64,000 nucleotides of DNA from Eubacteriaceae bacterium (GCA_902362805.1 CABIXY010000001.1:310001-374000); one strand, 5' to 3'. Counted from the stretch's first letter, positions 34,235 through 44,251 are shown. Notes: generated from the letters alone by a model not told the origin. Numbers and translations: made by a program.

Positions 34235-34829
34235 ATGGATTTCTTACTTGAAGCCCTGACAAATTGGCTGAAAGAAATGCTGGTGGGCGGCATTATGAGC
34301 AACCTTTCGGGGATGTTTGACAGTGTAAACAAGCAGGTCGCGGATATATCCGTACAGGTAGGCCAGACCCCACAGGGATGGAATGGCAGTATTTTCAGCA
34401 TGATTGAGAATCTGTCCAACTCCATCATGGTGCCGATTGCAGGCGTGATCCTGGCTATCGTGATGACCGTAGACCTGATCCAGATGATCGCAGACAAGAA
34501 CAACCTGCATGATGTGGACACCTGGATGATTTTCAAGTGGGTGTTCAAATCAGCCGCTGCCATCCTCATTGTCACAAATACATGGAATATCGTGATGGGC
34601 GTCTTTGATATGGCGCAGAGCGTAGTGGCGCAGGCGGCAGGGGTTATCAATTCGGATGCGTCCATTGACATTTCCTCAGTTATGACCGATCTGGAACCGA
34701 GGCTGATGGAAATGGATCTGGGACCGCTGTTCGGACTGTGGTTCCAATCCCTCTTTATTGGCATTACTATGTGGGCGTTATATATCTGTATCTTTATCGT
34801 TATTTATGGCCGTATGATCGAAATCTACC
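34235..34829 (+). CDS. VirB6/TrbL-like channel protein, 5' exon (interrupted by group II intron)
   Basis: First 198 codons plus one base of a type IV secretion membrane protein (MDFLLEALTNWLKEML...). Helices lie at about 65-90, 110-130 and 170-195. The reading frame breaks inside CIFIVIYGRMIEIY at the intron junction; past it the frame runs into meaningless RASRSAAF... Removing 34830-37416 restores GRMIEIY-LVTSVAPVP, giving a 289-residue protein. Needed for the conjugative channel, so the element depends on intron splicing. AAGGAGG precedes the start. Confidence 0.85.
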
Positions 34830-35480
34830 GCGCGTCCAGAAGCGCCGCTTTTCATCCGAAGGCGGTGCGCGGGCATTTTGGGAATCCGGCTTTAGCAAGC
34901 CGGTAAAGAAAAGTATCAAAGACGTGAAAAACGTCACTTTAGCGTCGTCCGATTTACCCCGGAGGGAAACCACAAGGGGGACAATAGCGTATCGGAGAAA
35001 TCGCAAGTTGGGGAAACCATCTACCCACGACTGAGCGGCAAGACGCAACATTGTGAATGAGGAACAAGGCTAAACTGCTTTAAGGGCAGTCCGAGGCGGG
35101 ATACTCGACCCGGCGGCGCAGGATGGTTGTATTCGCCGTATGTCATAGCGGAATGTGACAGGTAAACACAGACCGCACGATACTTATGACAGCCAGCCGC
35201 AGTAAGCGGAAAAGGACGAAAACCCATTACCGACATCACAATACGCTTTTCCTAAAGTGTCTAACTGGAGATTGCCTAAACCGGAACGCCGGAACTACCC
35301 GGCTATGCGTAATGCCGCAAGGTGAGAAATTTCAAGGAGTAAAAACCCAAGAAAGATGACGTTGAATATCCGGCAAGGCAACGGAGCCTTCGTAGTAGTC
35401 CGAGGACGGGAAAGCCGTCTACATGGCGAAGGAAGGCAGGATGTCAACCAATTCATAAAAGGAAAGGTGCGTGAGGCATT

Positions 35481-37313
35481 ATGAGAAGTCCTGAAAATGT
35501 GTTGGAAAGTCTAAAATCCAAGGCGTGTAACAAGAGTTACAAGTACGAGCGGTTATACCGCAATCTGTACAATCCACAATTCTATCTGCTGGCGTACCAG
35601 CGGATACAGGCGAAACCAGGCAACATGACAGCCGGAACAGACGGCAAAACGATTGACGGAATGGGAATGGCAAGGATAAACGCCCTCATTGAAAAAATGC
35701 GGGATTTCAGTTACCAGCCCAACCCGGCAAGGAGAACGTATATCCCAAAATCCAATGGAAAAATGCGCCCTCTGGGGATACTGTCATTCGACGATAAACT
35801 GATACAGGAGGTGGTGCGGCTCATCTTAGAGAGCATTTATGAGCCAACCTTCAGCGACTACTCTCACGGTTTCCGCATAAATAAAAGCTGTCATACAGCA
35901 CTTAAATATGTGCAGAAATATTTTACAGGAACAAAGTGGTTCGTTGAGGGTGATATAAAGGGCTGTTTTGACAATGTAGACCATCATGTACTGATTGCCA
36001 TTCTGCGAAAGCGGATTGCAGACGAACATTTCATTGGTCTGCTTTGGAAGTTCTTGAAAGCCGGATACATGGAGGACTGGAATTATCACAATACTTACTC
36101 CGGCACTCCACAAGGCTCTATCATCAGTCCTATCCTCGCAAATATCTACATGAATGAACTGGATAGCTATATGGCAGAATACGCAGAAAAATTCAACTGC
36201 GGAAATCGCCGTAAAATTAACCCAGAGTTCAAGAAAAAGTTAGATGTCTGCCGTGGAAAAGAAGAAAGGCTCAAAAGAAATCTCGCTAAAATGAGCGAAG
36301 AAGAAAAAGAGGGATTGTCTGCTGAAATCAGAGAGCTGCGGCGTAGTCTTAAAGCTATGCCTTACAGCGACCAGATGGACGACAGCTATAAAAGACTTTG
36401 CTATATCCGATACGCTGATGATTTTTTAATCGGAGTTATCGGCAGCAAAGAGGACGCAGAACAGGTTAAGCAAGATGTAGGCTGTTTTATCCGGGAAAAA
36501 CTCCATTTGGAAATGTCCGAGGAAAAAACATTGATTACCCACGGACATGACTTTGCAAAGTTCTTGGGATATGAGGTCACAATCGCCAAAGGCGAATACA
36601 ACAAAAAGACCAAAACCGGAGCTACCAGACGAGTAAATAACGGAAAAGTCCTGCTTTATGTTCCCCATGATAAATGGGTAAAACGACTGTTCTCCTACAA
36701 TGCCCTCAAGATTAAATACGACAAACAGAACGGAAACAAAGAGGTTTGGGAACCTGTCCGGCGCACTCGCCTGTTGCACTTGGATGATTTGGAAATCCTA
36801 AACCAGTACAACGCAGAAATCCGTGGATTGTATAACTACTACCGACTTGCAAACAACGTGTCTGTACTCAATAACTTCTACTATGTAATGAGGTACAGTA
36901 TGCTCAAGACCTTCGCTGGAAAATATCGGACACGAATCAGCAGAATTATCCGCAAGTACCGTCAAGGGAAAGATTTTGTTGTGGAATATCCGAAGAAAAA
37001 TGGCAAGGTCGGAAAGGTATTGTTCTACAATAATGGGTTCCGCCGGGACACGAAAGTAGAAAGCGGCAATCCCGATATAGTAGCAAGAGTTTTTGAGAAC
37101 TATGGGCGCAACAGCCTTATAAAAAGACTACAAGCAAACAAATGCGAGTGGTGCGGCGCAGAAAATGTGCCGCTTGAGGTACATCATGTACGAAAACTGA
37201 AAGATTTGAGTGGCAGAAAACAATGGGAAATCACCATGATTGGGCGTAAGCGCAAAACAATGGCACTCTGCGTCTACTGTCACGATAAGTTACACGCTGG
37301 GAAATTAGACTGA
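35481..37313 (+). CDS. ltrA: Group II intron reverse transcriptase/maturase with HNH endonuclease
   Basis: 610 residues. RT domain blocks run from about 60 to 385, with catalytic YADD at 311-314 (YIRYADDFLIG); then the maturase (X) domain (about 415-520, including YNALKIKYD), and a C-terminal HNH/zinc domain with CEWCGAE, LEVHHVRKL and CVYCHDK. The enzyme assists splicing and inserts the intron into DNA by target-primed reverse transcription; an intact HNH implies bottom-strand cleavage activity. It lies in domain IV. No frameshift or lost motif, so it looks active. Confidence 0.95.
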   Translation: MRSPENVLESLKSKACNKSYKYERLYRNLYNPQFYLLAYQRIQAKPGNMTAGTDGKTIDGMGMARINALIEKMRDFSYQPNPARRTYIPKSNGKMRPLGILSFDDKLIQEVVRLILESIYEPTFSDYSHGFRINKSCHTALKYVQKYFTGTKWFVEGDIKGCFDNVDHHVLIAILRKRIADEHFIGLLWKFLKAGYMEDWNYHNTYSGTPQGSIISPILANIYMNELDSYMAEYAEKFNCGNRRKINPEFKKKLDVCRGKEERLKRNLAKMSEEEKEGLSAEIRELRRSLKAMPYSDQMDDSYKRLCYIRYADDFLIGVIGSKEDAEQVKQDVGCFIREKLHLEMSEEKTLITHGHDFAKFLGYEVTIAKGEYNKKTKTGATRRVNNGKVLLYVPHDKWVKRLFSYNALKIKYDKQNGNKEVWEPVRRTRLLHLDDLEILNQYNAEIRGLYNYYRLANNVSVLNNFYYVMRYSMLKTFAGKYRTRISRIIRKYRQGKDFVVEYPKKNGKVGKVLFYNNGFRRDTKVESGNPDIVARVFENYGRNSLIKRLQANKCEWCGAENVPLEVHHVRKLKDLSGRKQWEITMIGRKRKTMALCVYCHDKLHAGKLD

Positions 37314-37321
37314 CATCTGGA

Positions 37322-37355
37322 GAGCCGGATACGCTGAGAGGTGTAAGTCCGGTTC
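37322..37355 (+). ncRNA. Group II intron domain V (catalytic hairpin)
   Basis: A 34-nt hairpin beginning GAGCCGG with the AGC catalytic triad, GAGA-type tetraloop region in the middle, and closing CCGGTTC: length and sequence typical of domain V. It starts 8 nt after the maturase stop. Confidence 0.9.
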
Positions 37356-37416
37356 GGAGGGGAGTTCTCGGAAACCTGCCATAGCGATATGGCAAGGCGC
37401 CGGGTTCTTACCCTAC

Positions 37417-37691
37417 TTGTGACTTCGGTGGCTCCCGTTCCAATGGCTGCAATGATGGGTAAAGAATGGGGCGGTATGGGACAGAATTACCTCAGATCCC
37501 TGCTGGCGCTGGGCTTTCAGGCGTTTCTCATTATCGTCTGCGTGGCAATTTATGCTGTGCTGGTGCAGAACATCGCTCTGGAAGATGACATCATCATGGC
37601 AATCTGGAGCTGCGTGGGCTACACCGTACTGCTGTGCTTTACGCTGTTCAAAACCGGCAGTCTCGCAAAATCAGTCTTTCAGGCGCACTAA
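37417..37691 (+). CDS. VirB6/TrbL-like channel protein, 3' exon
   Basis: Completes the 34235-34829 exon: the first two bases finish the split Leu codon, followed by VTSVAPVPMAAMM, GQNYLRSLLALGFQAF and two helices (about 225-250 and 260-280 of the spliced protein) to the stop at 37691. It lacks a start or ribosome site of its own; an ATG at 37389 is inside the intron. The MT-A70 gene follows 13 nt later with AAGGAGG. Confidence 0.85.
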
Positions 37692-37704
37692 AGGAGGGTT
37701 CTGT

Positions 37705-38250
37705 ATGAAAAAATATCAAATCATTTACGCAGACCCGCCATGGAACTACAAAGTATATTCCAAGAAAGGATTGGGACGCAGTGCAGAAAGTCACTATCCG
37801 ACCATGAGTATCGAGGATATTTGTGCGCTGCCAGTAGGCAACTTGGCGGATAAAGACTGTGCCTTGTTTTTATGGGTCACGATTCCATGTTTACTGGAAG
37901 GTCTCTCAGTTCTGAAGGCATGGGGATTTACCTATAAAACCGTCGGCTTTGTTTGGGTAAAGCAAAATCGAAAGGCAGATAGCTTGTTCTGGGGAATGGG
38001 ATATTGGACGCGCTCCAATGTGGAACTTTGTATCCTCGCAACGAAAGGACATCCCAAGCGTATAAACGCAGCTGTTCATCAGGTCATTGTCTCTCACATT
38101 GAAGAACATTCAAAAAAACCGCAGGAAGCCAGAGAACGCATTGTCTCATTGATGGGTGATCTCCCGCGCATAGAACTGTTTGCTCGTCAATCCACACCCG
38201 GTTGGGATGTGTGGGGAAATGAAGTGGACAGCTCTATTTCATTCCCATAA
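37705..38250 (+). CDS. MT-A70 family adenine-N6 DNA methyltransferase
   Basis: 181 residues. The catalytic motif DPPW (ADPPWNYKVY) starts at about residue 9; ESHYPTM and the C-terminal SAM-binding segment (ARQSTPGWDVWGNE) complete the family pattern. No restriction nuclease lies nearby, so it is an orphan enzyme that may protect transferred DNA against host restriction or act epigenetically. It sits in the middle of the transfer operon (TrbL-like upstream, PrgI 15 nt downstream) and has lower GC than the flanking transfer genes, suggesting a later insertion. Confidence 0.88.
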   Translation: MKKYQIIYADPPWNYKVYSKKGLGRSAESHYPTMSIEDICALPVGNLADKDCALFLWVTIPCLLEGLSVLKAWGFTYKTVGFVWVKQNRKADSLFWGMGYWTRSNVELCILATKGHPKRINAAVHQVIVSHIEEHSKKPQEARERIVSLMGDLPRIELFARQSTPGWDVWGNEVDSSISFP

Positions 38251-38264
38251 AGGAGGTGGATAAT

Positions 38265-38720
38265 ATGGCTTATGTACCCGTACCCAAAGATTTAACCAAA
38301 GTCAAAACCAAGGTCATGTTCAATCTGACACGAAGGCAGCTGGTCTGCTTTACCGCCGGGGCGCTTGTAGGTGTACCGCTGTTCTTGTGGCTCCGTGAGC
38401 CTGCGGGAAACAGCATGGCTGCCATGTGTATGATGCTGGTCATGATGCCCTTCTTCCTGCTGGCAATGTATGAAAAGCATGGACAGCCCCTGGAAAAGAT
38501 CGTCGGCAACATCCTCAAAGTAGCTGTGATCCGTCCCAAGCAGCGTCCCTACCAGACCAATAACTTTTATGCCGTATTAAAGCGGCAGGAAATGCTCGAT
38601 AAGGAGGTGTATGACATTGTTCACCGCAATGAAAAGCTGGCTGCGCCGTCTGCTGGGAAAACCGGAAGAAAAGACCGTGCATCCGGTAAAGACAAAGAAA
38701 AAGCTGTCCCGCGCCGATAA
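38265..38720 (+). CDS. PrgI family (VirB3-like) conjugation protein
   Basis: 151 residues with two helices (about 25-47 and 53-73) and a basic tail. MAYVPVPKDLTKVKTKVMF is a hallmark of PrgI. PrgI works with VirB4 at the membrane as a VirB3 counterpart. The start at 38265 has AGGAGG 8 nt upstream. The last 110 nt overlap the VirB4 gene in another frame, a tightly coupled arrangement common to this module. Confidence 0.88.
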   Translation: MAYVPVPKDLTKVKTKVMFNLTRRQLVCFTAGALVGVPLFLWLREPAGNSMAAMCMMLVMMPFFLLAMYEKHGQPLEKIVGNILKVAVIRPKQRPYQTNNFYAVLKRQEMLDKEVYDIVHRNEKLAAPSAGKTGRKDRASGKDKEKAVPRR

Positions 38721-41076
38721 GAAGCAGATCGAAGCGGCCATTGCCCGCGCCAACCGCACGGACAAAAAAGGAAAATCGGCACAGGACAGTATCCCCTATG
38801 AACGAATGTGGCCGGACGGGATCTGCCGCGTATCGGACAGCCACTACACAAAGACCATTCAGTTTCAGGACATCAACTATCAGCTCTCCCAAAATGAAGA
38901 TAAGACCGCGATCTTTGAGGGCTGGTGTGATTTCCTCAATTATTTCGACAGCTCGATTCACTTCCAGCTGTCTTTTTTGAACCTTGCGGCATCGGAGGAG
39001 ACCTTTGCCAACTCCATTTCCATTCCGCCCCAGGGGGATGCCTTTGACAGTATCCGTGAGGAATATACCACGATGCTGCAAAATCAGCTGGTCAGAGGCA
39101 ACAACGGTCTCATCAAGACCAAATACCTGACCTTTGGTATTGACGCTGACAGCATCAAAGCCGCCAAGCCCCGTCTGGAGCGTATTGAGACCGATATACT
39201 CAACAACTTCAAGCGTCTTGGCGTAGCTGCCAGGACACTGGACGGTAAGGAAAGGCTTTCCCAGCTTCATGCGGTATTCCACATGGATGAACAGCTCCCA
39301 TTTCAGTTTGAATGGGACTGGCTGGCTCCTTCCGGTCTGTCCACAAAAGATTTTATTGCACCAAGCTCCTTTGAGTTCCGCACCGGCAAGCAGTTCCGTA
39401 TGGGCAAGAAATACGGGGCTGTTTCTTTTTTGCAGATTTTAGCCCCAGAGCTGAATGACCGTCTGCTGGCTGATTTTCTGGATATGGAAAGCTCGCTCAT
39501 TGTGAGTATGCACATTCAGTCGGTGGATCAGGTGAAAGCCATCAAAACGGTAAAGCGTAAGATTACCGATCTGGACCGCAGTAAGATTGAGGAACAGAAA
39601 AAAGCAGTCCGCGCCGGATACGACATGGACATCATTCCTTCTGACCTTGCCACCTACGGCAGTGAGGCGAAAAAGCTGTTGCAGGATTTGCAGAGCCGAA
39701 ACGAGAGAATGTTCCTGGTCTCCTTTTTGGTGCTGAACACAGCGGACACCCCCCGTCAGCTTGGCAACAACATCTTTCAGGCAGGCTCTATTGCCCAGAA
39801 GTATAACTGCCAGCTGACCAGACTGGACTTCCAGCAGGAAGAAGGGCTGATGAGCTGTCTGCCCCTGGGACTCAATCAGATCGAGATTCAGCGAGGGCTG
39901 ACCACCAGTTCTACGGCTATCTTTGTACCATTCACCACACAGGAATTATTCCAGAACGGCAAGGAAGCCCTGTACTACGGCATCAATGCCCTGTCCAACA
40001 ACCTCATCATGGTGGATAGAAAGCTGCTGAAAAACCCCAACGGCTTGATTTTGGGTACGCCGGGTTCCGGTAAGTCTTTCAGCGCCAAGCGTGAGATTGC
40101 CAACTGCTTTTTGCTTACCAATGATGATGTCATCATCTGTGACCCGGAAGCGGAGTACGCACCTCTGGTGGATCGTCTGCATGGGCAGGTCATCAAGATC
40201 TCGCCTACCTCAACCAACTACATCAATCCGATGGATCTGAACCTGGACTATTCGGATGATGAAAGCCCGCTGTCCCTCAAGTCTGACTTTATCCTCAGCT
40301 TGTGTGAGCTGATCGTGGGCGGTAAGGACGGATTGCAGCCGGTGCAGAAAACCATCATCGACCGTTGTGTGCGTCTGGTCTATCAGACCTACCTCAATGA
40401 CCCGCGCCCGGAGAATATGCCCATACTGGAGGATCTATATAACCTGCTCCGTTCACAGGAGGAAAAGGAAGCCCAGTATATCGCCACGGCCCTTGAAATC
40501 TATGTAACCGGCTCCCTCAATGTGTTCAATCACCAGAGCAATGTGGACATCAATAACCGCATTGTCTGCTATGACATTAAGGAGCTGGGCAAGCAACTCA
40601 AGAAAATCGGTATGTTGGTGGTCCAGGATCAGGTGTGGAACCGCGTTACCATTAACCGCGCTGCCCACAAGTCCACCCGTTATTACATCGACGAGATGCA
40701 CCTGCTTTTGAAGGAGGAGCAGACCGCCGCTTATACGGTGGAAATCTGGAAGCGATTCCGCAAATGGGGCGGTATTCCGACAGGTATCACCCAGAATGTC
40801 AAAGACCTTTTGAGCAGCCGCGAGGTGGAGAACATCTTTGAAAACTCCGACTTCGTGTATATGCTCAACCAGGCAGGCGGAGACCGTCAGATTCTCGCCA
40901 AGCAGCTGGGCATTTCCACGCACCAGCTTAGCTATGTGACCCACTCCGGTGAGGGCGAGGGCCTGCTGTTCTATGGCTCCACCATCCTGCCCTTCGTTGA
41001 CCACTTCCCGAAGAATACTGAGCTTTACCGCATTATGTCCACCAAACCCCAGGAACTGAAAAAGGAGGATGAATAA
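38611..41076 (+). CDS. VirB4-like conjugation ATPase
   Basis: 821 residues. An N-terminal CagE/VirB4 region (about 60-450) and an AAA+ domain with Walker A GTPGSGKSFSAKR at about 482 and Walker B RYYIDEMHLLL near 690; NQAGGDRQILAKQLG follows. It energises the type IV secretion channel at the inner face of the membrane. Starts possible are ATG 38611 (AGGAGG only 3 nt away), TTG 38617 (9 nt away) or ATG 38629; I keep 38611 without certainty. It overlaps prgI by 110 nt. Confidence 0.93.
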   Translation: MTLFTAMKSWLRRLLGKPEEKTVHPVKTKKKLSRADKKQIEAAIARANRTDKKGKSAQDSIPYERMWPDGICRVSDSHYTKTIQFQDINYQLSQNEDKTAIFEGWCDFLNYFDSSIHFQLSFLNLAASEETFANSISIPPQGDAFDSIREEYTTMLQNQLVRGNNGLIKTKYLTFGIDADSIKAAKPRLERIETDILNNFKRLGVAARTLDGKERLSQLHAVFHMDEQLPFQFEWDWLAPSGLSTKDFIAPSSFEFRTGKQFRMGKKYGAVSFLQILAPELNDRLLADFLDMESSLIVSMHIQSVDQVKAIKTVKRKITDLDRSKIEEQKKAVRAGYDMDIIPSDLATYGSEAKKLLQDLQSRNERMFLVSFLVLNTADTPRQLGNNIFQAGSIAQKYNCQLTRLDFQQEEGLMSCLPLGLNQIEIQRGLTTSSTAIFVPFTTQELFQNGKEALYYGINALSNNLIMVDRKLLKNPNGLILGTPGSGKSFSAKREIANCFLLTNDDVIICDPEAEYAPLVDRLHGQVIKISPTSTNYINPMDLNLDYSDDESPLSLKSDFILSLCELIVGGKDGLQPVQKTIIDRCVRLVYQTYLNDPRPENMPILEDLYNLLRSQEEKEAQYIATALEIYVTGSLNVFNHQSNVDINNRIVCYDIKELGKQLKKIGMLVVQDQVWNRVTINRAAHKSTRYYIDEMHLLLKEEQTAAYTVEIWKRFRKWGGIPTGITQNVKDLLSSREVENIFENSDFVYMLNQAGGDRQILAKQLGISTHQLSYVTHSGEGEGLLFYGSTILPFVDHFPKNTELYRIMSTKPQELKKEDE

Positions 41077-41078
41077 CT

Positions 41079-41453
41079 ATGAAACAGAATATTTGCGAAC
41101 TTGATACCATGATTTTTTTCCGTGAGGCATTGGAGGCTCACGAATTCATGTTGCTTCCGGTAATGGCCTCCGCTGTTGTTGAGTGTCGTACCGCTGACAA
41201 AGAACTCAAAACCTTGAATGAGGATGGCGAAATTGGTCTTGCCCGTCTCTTTTCGATTTGGGCGAATATGATGTGTGCCCCTGGTGCAGGAACCATTGTA
41301 GGGTGCAGACCTATCACAATGCTCTCTGAGATTCTGGCGCAAGTCCATGCGTATCTCACCGTGCATCCGCTATATGATCCGGAAGGTTTGGCCCTCTATG
41401 TGGAGCTGCACCACATGATGGATGCTATCCTAATGGGTGATTGGTTTGAATAA
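41079..41453 (+). CDS. Hypothetical ICE protein after VirB4
   Basis: 124 residues, acidic, mostly helical (EIGLARLFSIWANMM, LSEILAQVHAYLTV), no signal or membrane segment; family not recognised. AAGGAGG lies 7 nt before the start and it overlaps the next gene by 17 nt, so it belongs to the transfer operon. Lower GC than its neighbours suggests it is an accessory insertion. Confidence 0.6.
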   Translation: MKQNICELDTMIFFREALEAHEFMLLPVMASAVVECRTADKELKTLNEDGEIGLARLFSIWANMMCAPGAGTIVGCRPITMLSEILAQVHAYLTVHPLYDPEGLALYVELHHMMDAILMGDWFE

Positions 41454-43155
41454 AGAGCCGCGCCTGCGCTTTACTGATGAGGAACGGGCTGACCCTGCAC
41501 TGGAAAAGCCGATCCGCAAAACGGAGAAAGCTACGGCCAGAGCAGATAAGGCGCAGGCCAATATTCCAAAGAAAAAAGTCAGACAGACGGTCATTGACCC
41601 GGACACCGGGAAAAAGACCTCGAAGCTGACCTTTGAGGACAAGAAAAAACCACCTTCCAAACTTTCTCAAGGGGTTAAGGAAGCTCCCGTCCATCTGGTC
41701 GCGGGCAAGTTTCACAAAGAGATCCGGGAAACAGAACAGGACAATGTGGGCGTGGAAAGCGCCCACAAGTCCGAGGAGGCGGTGGAGACCAGCGCTTATC
41801 TGGTGCGGGAGGGCTATCGCAGCCACAAGCTGAAGCCGTACCGCAAAGCAGCACAGGCAGAGCGCCAACTGGAAAAGGCAAATGTAAATGCCCTGTACCA
41901 GAAGTCCCTACGGGAAAATCCTCAGTTTACCAGCAACCCTCTCTCCCGCTGGCAGCAAAAACAGAGTATCAAAAAGCAGTATGCCGTCGCCAAGCGCACC
42001 GGTCAGACTGCCGGAAATACCGCCCAGGCTGCGTCCAAAACCGGAAAAGCCGCAAGGACGGTAAAAGAAAAGGCACAGCAGGCAGGGGCATTCGTCATGC
42101 GCCACAAGAAGGGCTTCCTGATGGCAGGGGTTTTGTTCCTCATCGCCTGTATGCTGATGAATACCATGTTCTCCTGCTCTATGATGGCACAGAGTATTGG
42201 TTCTGTAATTTCCGGCACTACCTATCCATCGGATGACCCGGAAATGCTGGCGGTGGAGGCAGATTATGCAGACAGAGAAGCTCGGTTGCAGGAGAAAATC
42301 GACAACATCGAAAGCAGCCACCCAGGGTATGACGAGTATCGCTATAACCTGGATATGATTGGCCATGACCCCCATGAGCTGGCGGCAGTTCTCTCTGCTG
42401 TCTTGCAAGGCTATACACGCCACAGCGCACAGGCAGAGCTGGATCGTGTGTTTGATGCACAGTATCAGCTTACGCTGAGAGAAGAAATTCAGATTCGCAC
42501 TTACACTGACGAAGATGGGGATGAGCATGAATATGAATATCGTATTCTCCATGTAACTTTAACAAGCCGTTCCATTGCCTCTCTTGCGCCAGAACTACTG
42601 ACTCCGGAGCAGATGGAGATGTACCAGGTCTACCGACAGACTATGGGCAATAAGCCGCTGTTATTTGGTGGCGGTTCTCCCGATACAGGTGTTTCTGAAG
42701 ATTTGACTGGTGTTGAATTTATCAATGGCTCCCGCCCCGGCAATCCGCAGCTGGTGGAACTGGCGAAAAGTCAGGTGGGCAATGTGGGAGGACAACCTTA
42801 TTGGAGCTGGTACGGCTTTGACTCCCGTGTGGAATGGTGTGCCTGCTTTGTATCATGGTGCTATGGTCAATCCGGTCGAACGGAACCACGCTTTGCTGGT
42901 TGTCAGTCTCAGGGTGTTCCGTGGTTCCAGTCTCATGGACAGTGGGGCGCACGAGGATATGAAAACATCGCCCCCGGTGATGCCATTTTCTTCGATTGGG
43001 ATCTGGATGGTTCCGCAGACCATGTGGGAATTGTTGTCGGCACCGATGGCAGCCGTGTTTATACCGTGGAGGGAAATTCCGGCGATGCCTGCAAGATCAA
43101 AAGTTATGACCTGAATTATCAGAGTATCAAGGGCTACGGCCTGATGAACTGGTAA
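41437..43155 (+). CDS. CD1108-family cell-wall hydrolase with CHAP domain
   Basis: 572 residues. A basic, Lys/Ala-rich cytoplasmic region (about 1-220), one membrane helix (about 225-248), then an extracellular part with a C-terminal CHAP/NlpC-like peptidoglycan hydrolase: nucleophile Cys468 (or its neighbour) in EWCACFVSWCYG and His529 in ADHVGIVVG. It opens the peptidoglycan for the conjugation channel. The start is GTG at 41437, or TTG at 41446; neither has a good ribosome site, so coupling to the upstream gene is likely. Confidence 0.9.
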   Translation: MIGLNKEPRLRFTDEERADPALEKPIRKTEKATARADKAQANIPKKKVRQTVIDPDTGKKTSKLTFEDKKKPPSKLSQGVKEAPVHLVAGKFHKEIRETEQDNVGVESAHKSEEAVETSAYLVREGYRSHKLKPYRKAAQAERQLEKANVNALYQKSLRENPQFTSNPLSRWQQKQSIKKQYAVAKRTGQTAGNTAQAASKTGKAARTVKEKAQQAGAFVMRHKKGFLMAGVLFLIACMLMNTMFSCSMMAQSIGSVISGTTYPSDDPEMLAVEADYADREARLQEKIDNIESSHPGYDEYRYNLDMIGHDPHELAAVLSAVLQGYTRHSAQAELDRVFDAQYQLTLREEIQIRTYTDEDGDEHEYEYRILHVTLTSRSIASLAPELLTPEQMEMYQVYRQTMGNKPLLFGGGSPDTGVSEDLTGVEFINGSRPGNPQLVELAKSQVGNVGGQPYWSWYGFDSRVEWCACFVSWCYGQSGRTEPRFAGCQSQGVPWFQSHGQWGARGYENIAPGDAIFFDWDLDGSADHVGIVVGTDGSRVYTVEGNSGDACKIKSYDLNYQSIKGYGLMNW

Positions 43156-43184
43156 CAGAGATTTTTTAGAAGGAGTGATAGACG

Positions 43185-43436
43185 ATGGCAAAGAACAAAA
43201 TTGAACGCATTGACCAGGAGATTGCTAAGGTCCGCGAGAAGATCGCAGAGTATCAGGAAAAGCTCAAGGCGCTGGAAGCACAGAAAACCGAGGCAGAAAA
43301 TCTGGAGATCGTCCAGATGGTGCGCGCCCTGCGTATGACCCCGGCTCAGCTGAGCGCCATGCTGTCCGGTGGCACAGTTCCCGGCAGTTTGGCTGATGAC
43401 AACAACGAACAGGAGGAAAACAGCTATGAGGAATAA
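43185..43436 (+). CDS. DUF4315 family protein
   Basis: 83 residues: an N-terminal coiled coil ([19 protein letters not shown] through [12 protein letters not shown]) and an acidic tail. Members are found in this location in Tn1549/CTn-type elements. GGAGTGA is upstream of the ATG. Function unknown; the coiled coil suggests a scaffold partner of its neighbour. Confidence 0.8.
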   Translation: MAKNKIERIDQEIAKVREKIAEYQEKLKALEAQKTEAENLEIVQMVRALRMTPAQLSAMLSGGTVPGSLADDNNEQEENSYEE

Positions 43437-44178
43437 ACGATTGCTCCGAACACTTTCCGCCCTTTGCCTGACGCTGGTGCTGGCATCGGGCTTTACTGTT
43501 CCCGCTTTTGCCCAGGGCGCAGCGCCGCCCCCGGCAGAGGATACCACCAATGACAGCAATGTGGTGGTGGAAGAAACGGAAAAAGCACCTCCGCTGACCC
43601 CGGATGGCAACGCCGCTCTGGTGGATGATTTTGGTGGCAACAAGCAGCTCATTACCGTTACCACCAAGGCAGGCAACTATTTTTATATCCTGATCGACAG
43701 GGCCAATGAGGATAAAAAGACTGCTGTTCACTTTCTGAACCAGGTGGATGAAGCGGACCTGATGGCGCTGATGGAGGATGGAAAACCCAAAGAGGAGCCG
43801 CCTGCGGTGTGCAGCTGCACGAAGAAATGTGAAGCAGGGGCAGTCAATACGGCCTGTCCGGTCTGTGTAACTGATAAGAGTAAATGTACGGGAAAAGCAC
43901 CGGAACCTCCGGCAGAAACATCGGAGCCGGAAAAAGAGAAGCCTGCCGGACTGAACCCGGCTGCGCTGATCCTTCTGCTGGCTCTGCTGGGCGGCGGTGG
44001 CGTATTTGCCTACTTGAAGCTCGTTAAGAATAAGCCTAAGACCAAGGGCAATGACAGTCTGGACGATTATGATTATGGTGAGGAAGATTCCGAGGAATGG
44101 GAAACCGAAGATGAGGAAGTCCTTGAGGATGGTTTTGAGGGTTCTGACCCTAATGAGGAACGCGATAGAGCAGATTGA
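43426..44178 (+). CDS. DUF4366 (CD1107-like) exported, membrane-anchored protein
   Basis: 250 residues. A signal peptide (about 1-30, ending in VPAFAQG), an extracellular domain, a Cys cluster ([17 protein letters not shown] at about 145-172), one helix (about 182-203) and an acidic cytosolic tail rich in Glu and Asp. It starts 11 nt inside the DUF4315 gene with AGGAGG upstream. Conserved in this module; possibly a structural surface part of the transfer apparatus. Confidence 0.85.
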   Translation: MRNKRLLRTLSALCLTLVLASGFTVPAFAQGAAPPPAEDTTNDSNVVVEETEKAPPLTPDGNAALVDDFGGNKQLITVTTKAGNYFYILIDRANEDKKTAVHFLNQVDEADLMALMEDGKPKEEPPAVCSCTKKCEAGAVNTACPVCVTDKSKCTGKAPEPPAETSEPEKEKPAGLNPAALILLLALLGGGGVFAYLKLVKNKPKTKGNDSLDDYDYGEEDSEEWETEDEEVLEDGFEGSDPNEERDRAD

Positions 44179-44223
44179 ACCATTTGAGCGTAGCGTATTT
44201 CAAATCATTGCGGGATAAGGGAC

Positions 44224-44251
44224 AGAGGACAGGGAGAAATTCCTGTCCTCT
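44224..44251 (+). other. Perfect 10-bp stem-loop in the transfer operon
   Basis: AGAGGACAGG/CCTGTCCTCT with an 8-nt loop and no T-run, in the 147-nt gap after the DUF4366 gene. Likely an mRNA stability or processing structure. Confidence 0.5.

Larger units (their letters stand above)
34830..37416 (+). mobile_element. Group II intron with reverse transcriptase ORF, inserted in the TrbL-like gene
   Basis: 2587 nt. Starts GCGCG (consensus GUGYG) and ends AC (consensus AY), boundaries that restore the host frame exactly. The 34830-35480 stretch is RNA domains I-III without genes, domain IV holds the LtrA-like ORF, domain V is at 37322-37355 and domain VI follows. Same orientation as the host gene, as splicing requires. 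Mobile and self-splicing by family knowledge. Confidence 0.9.
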
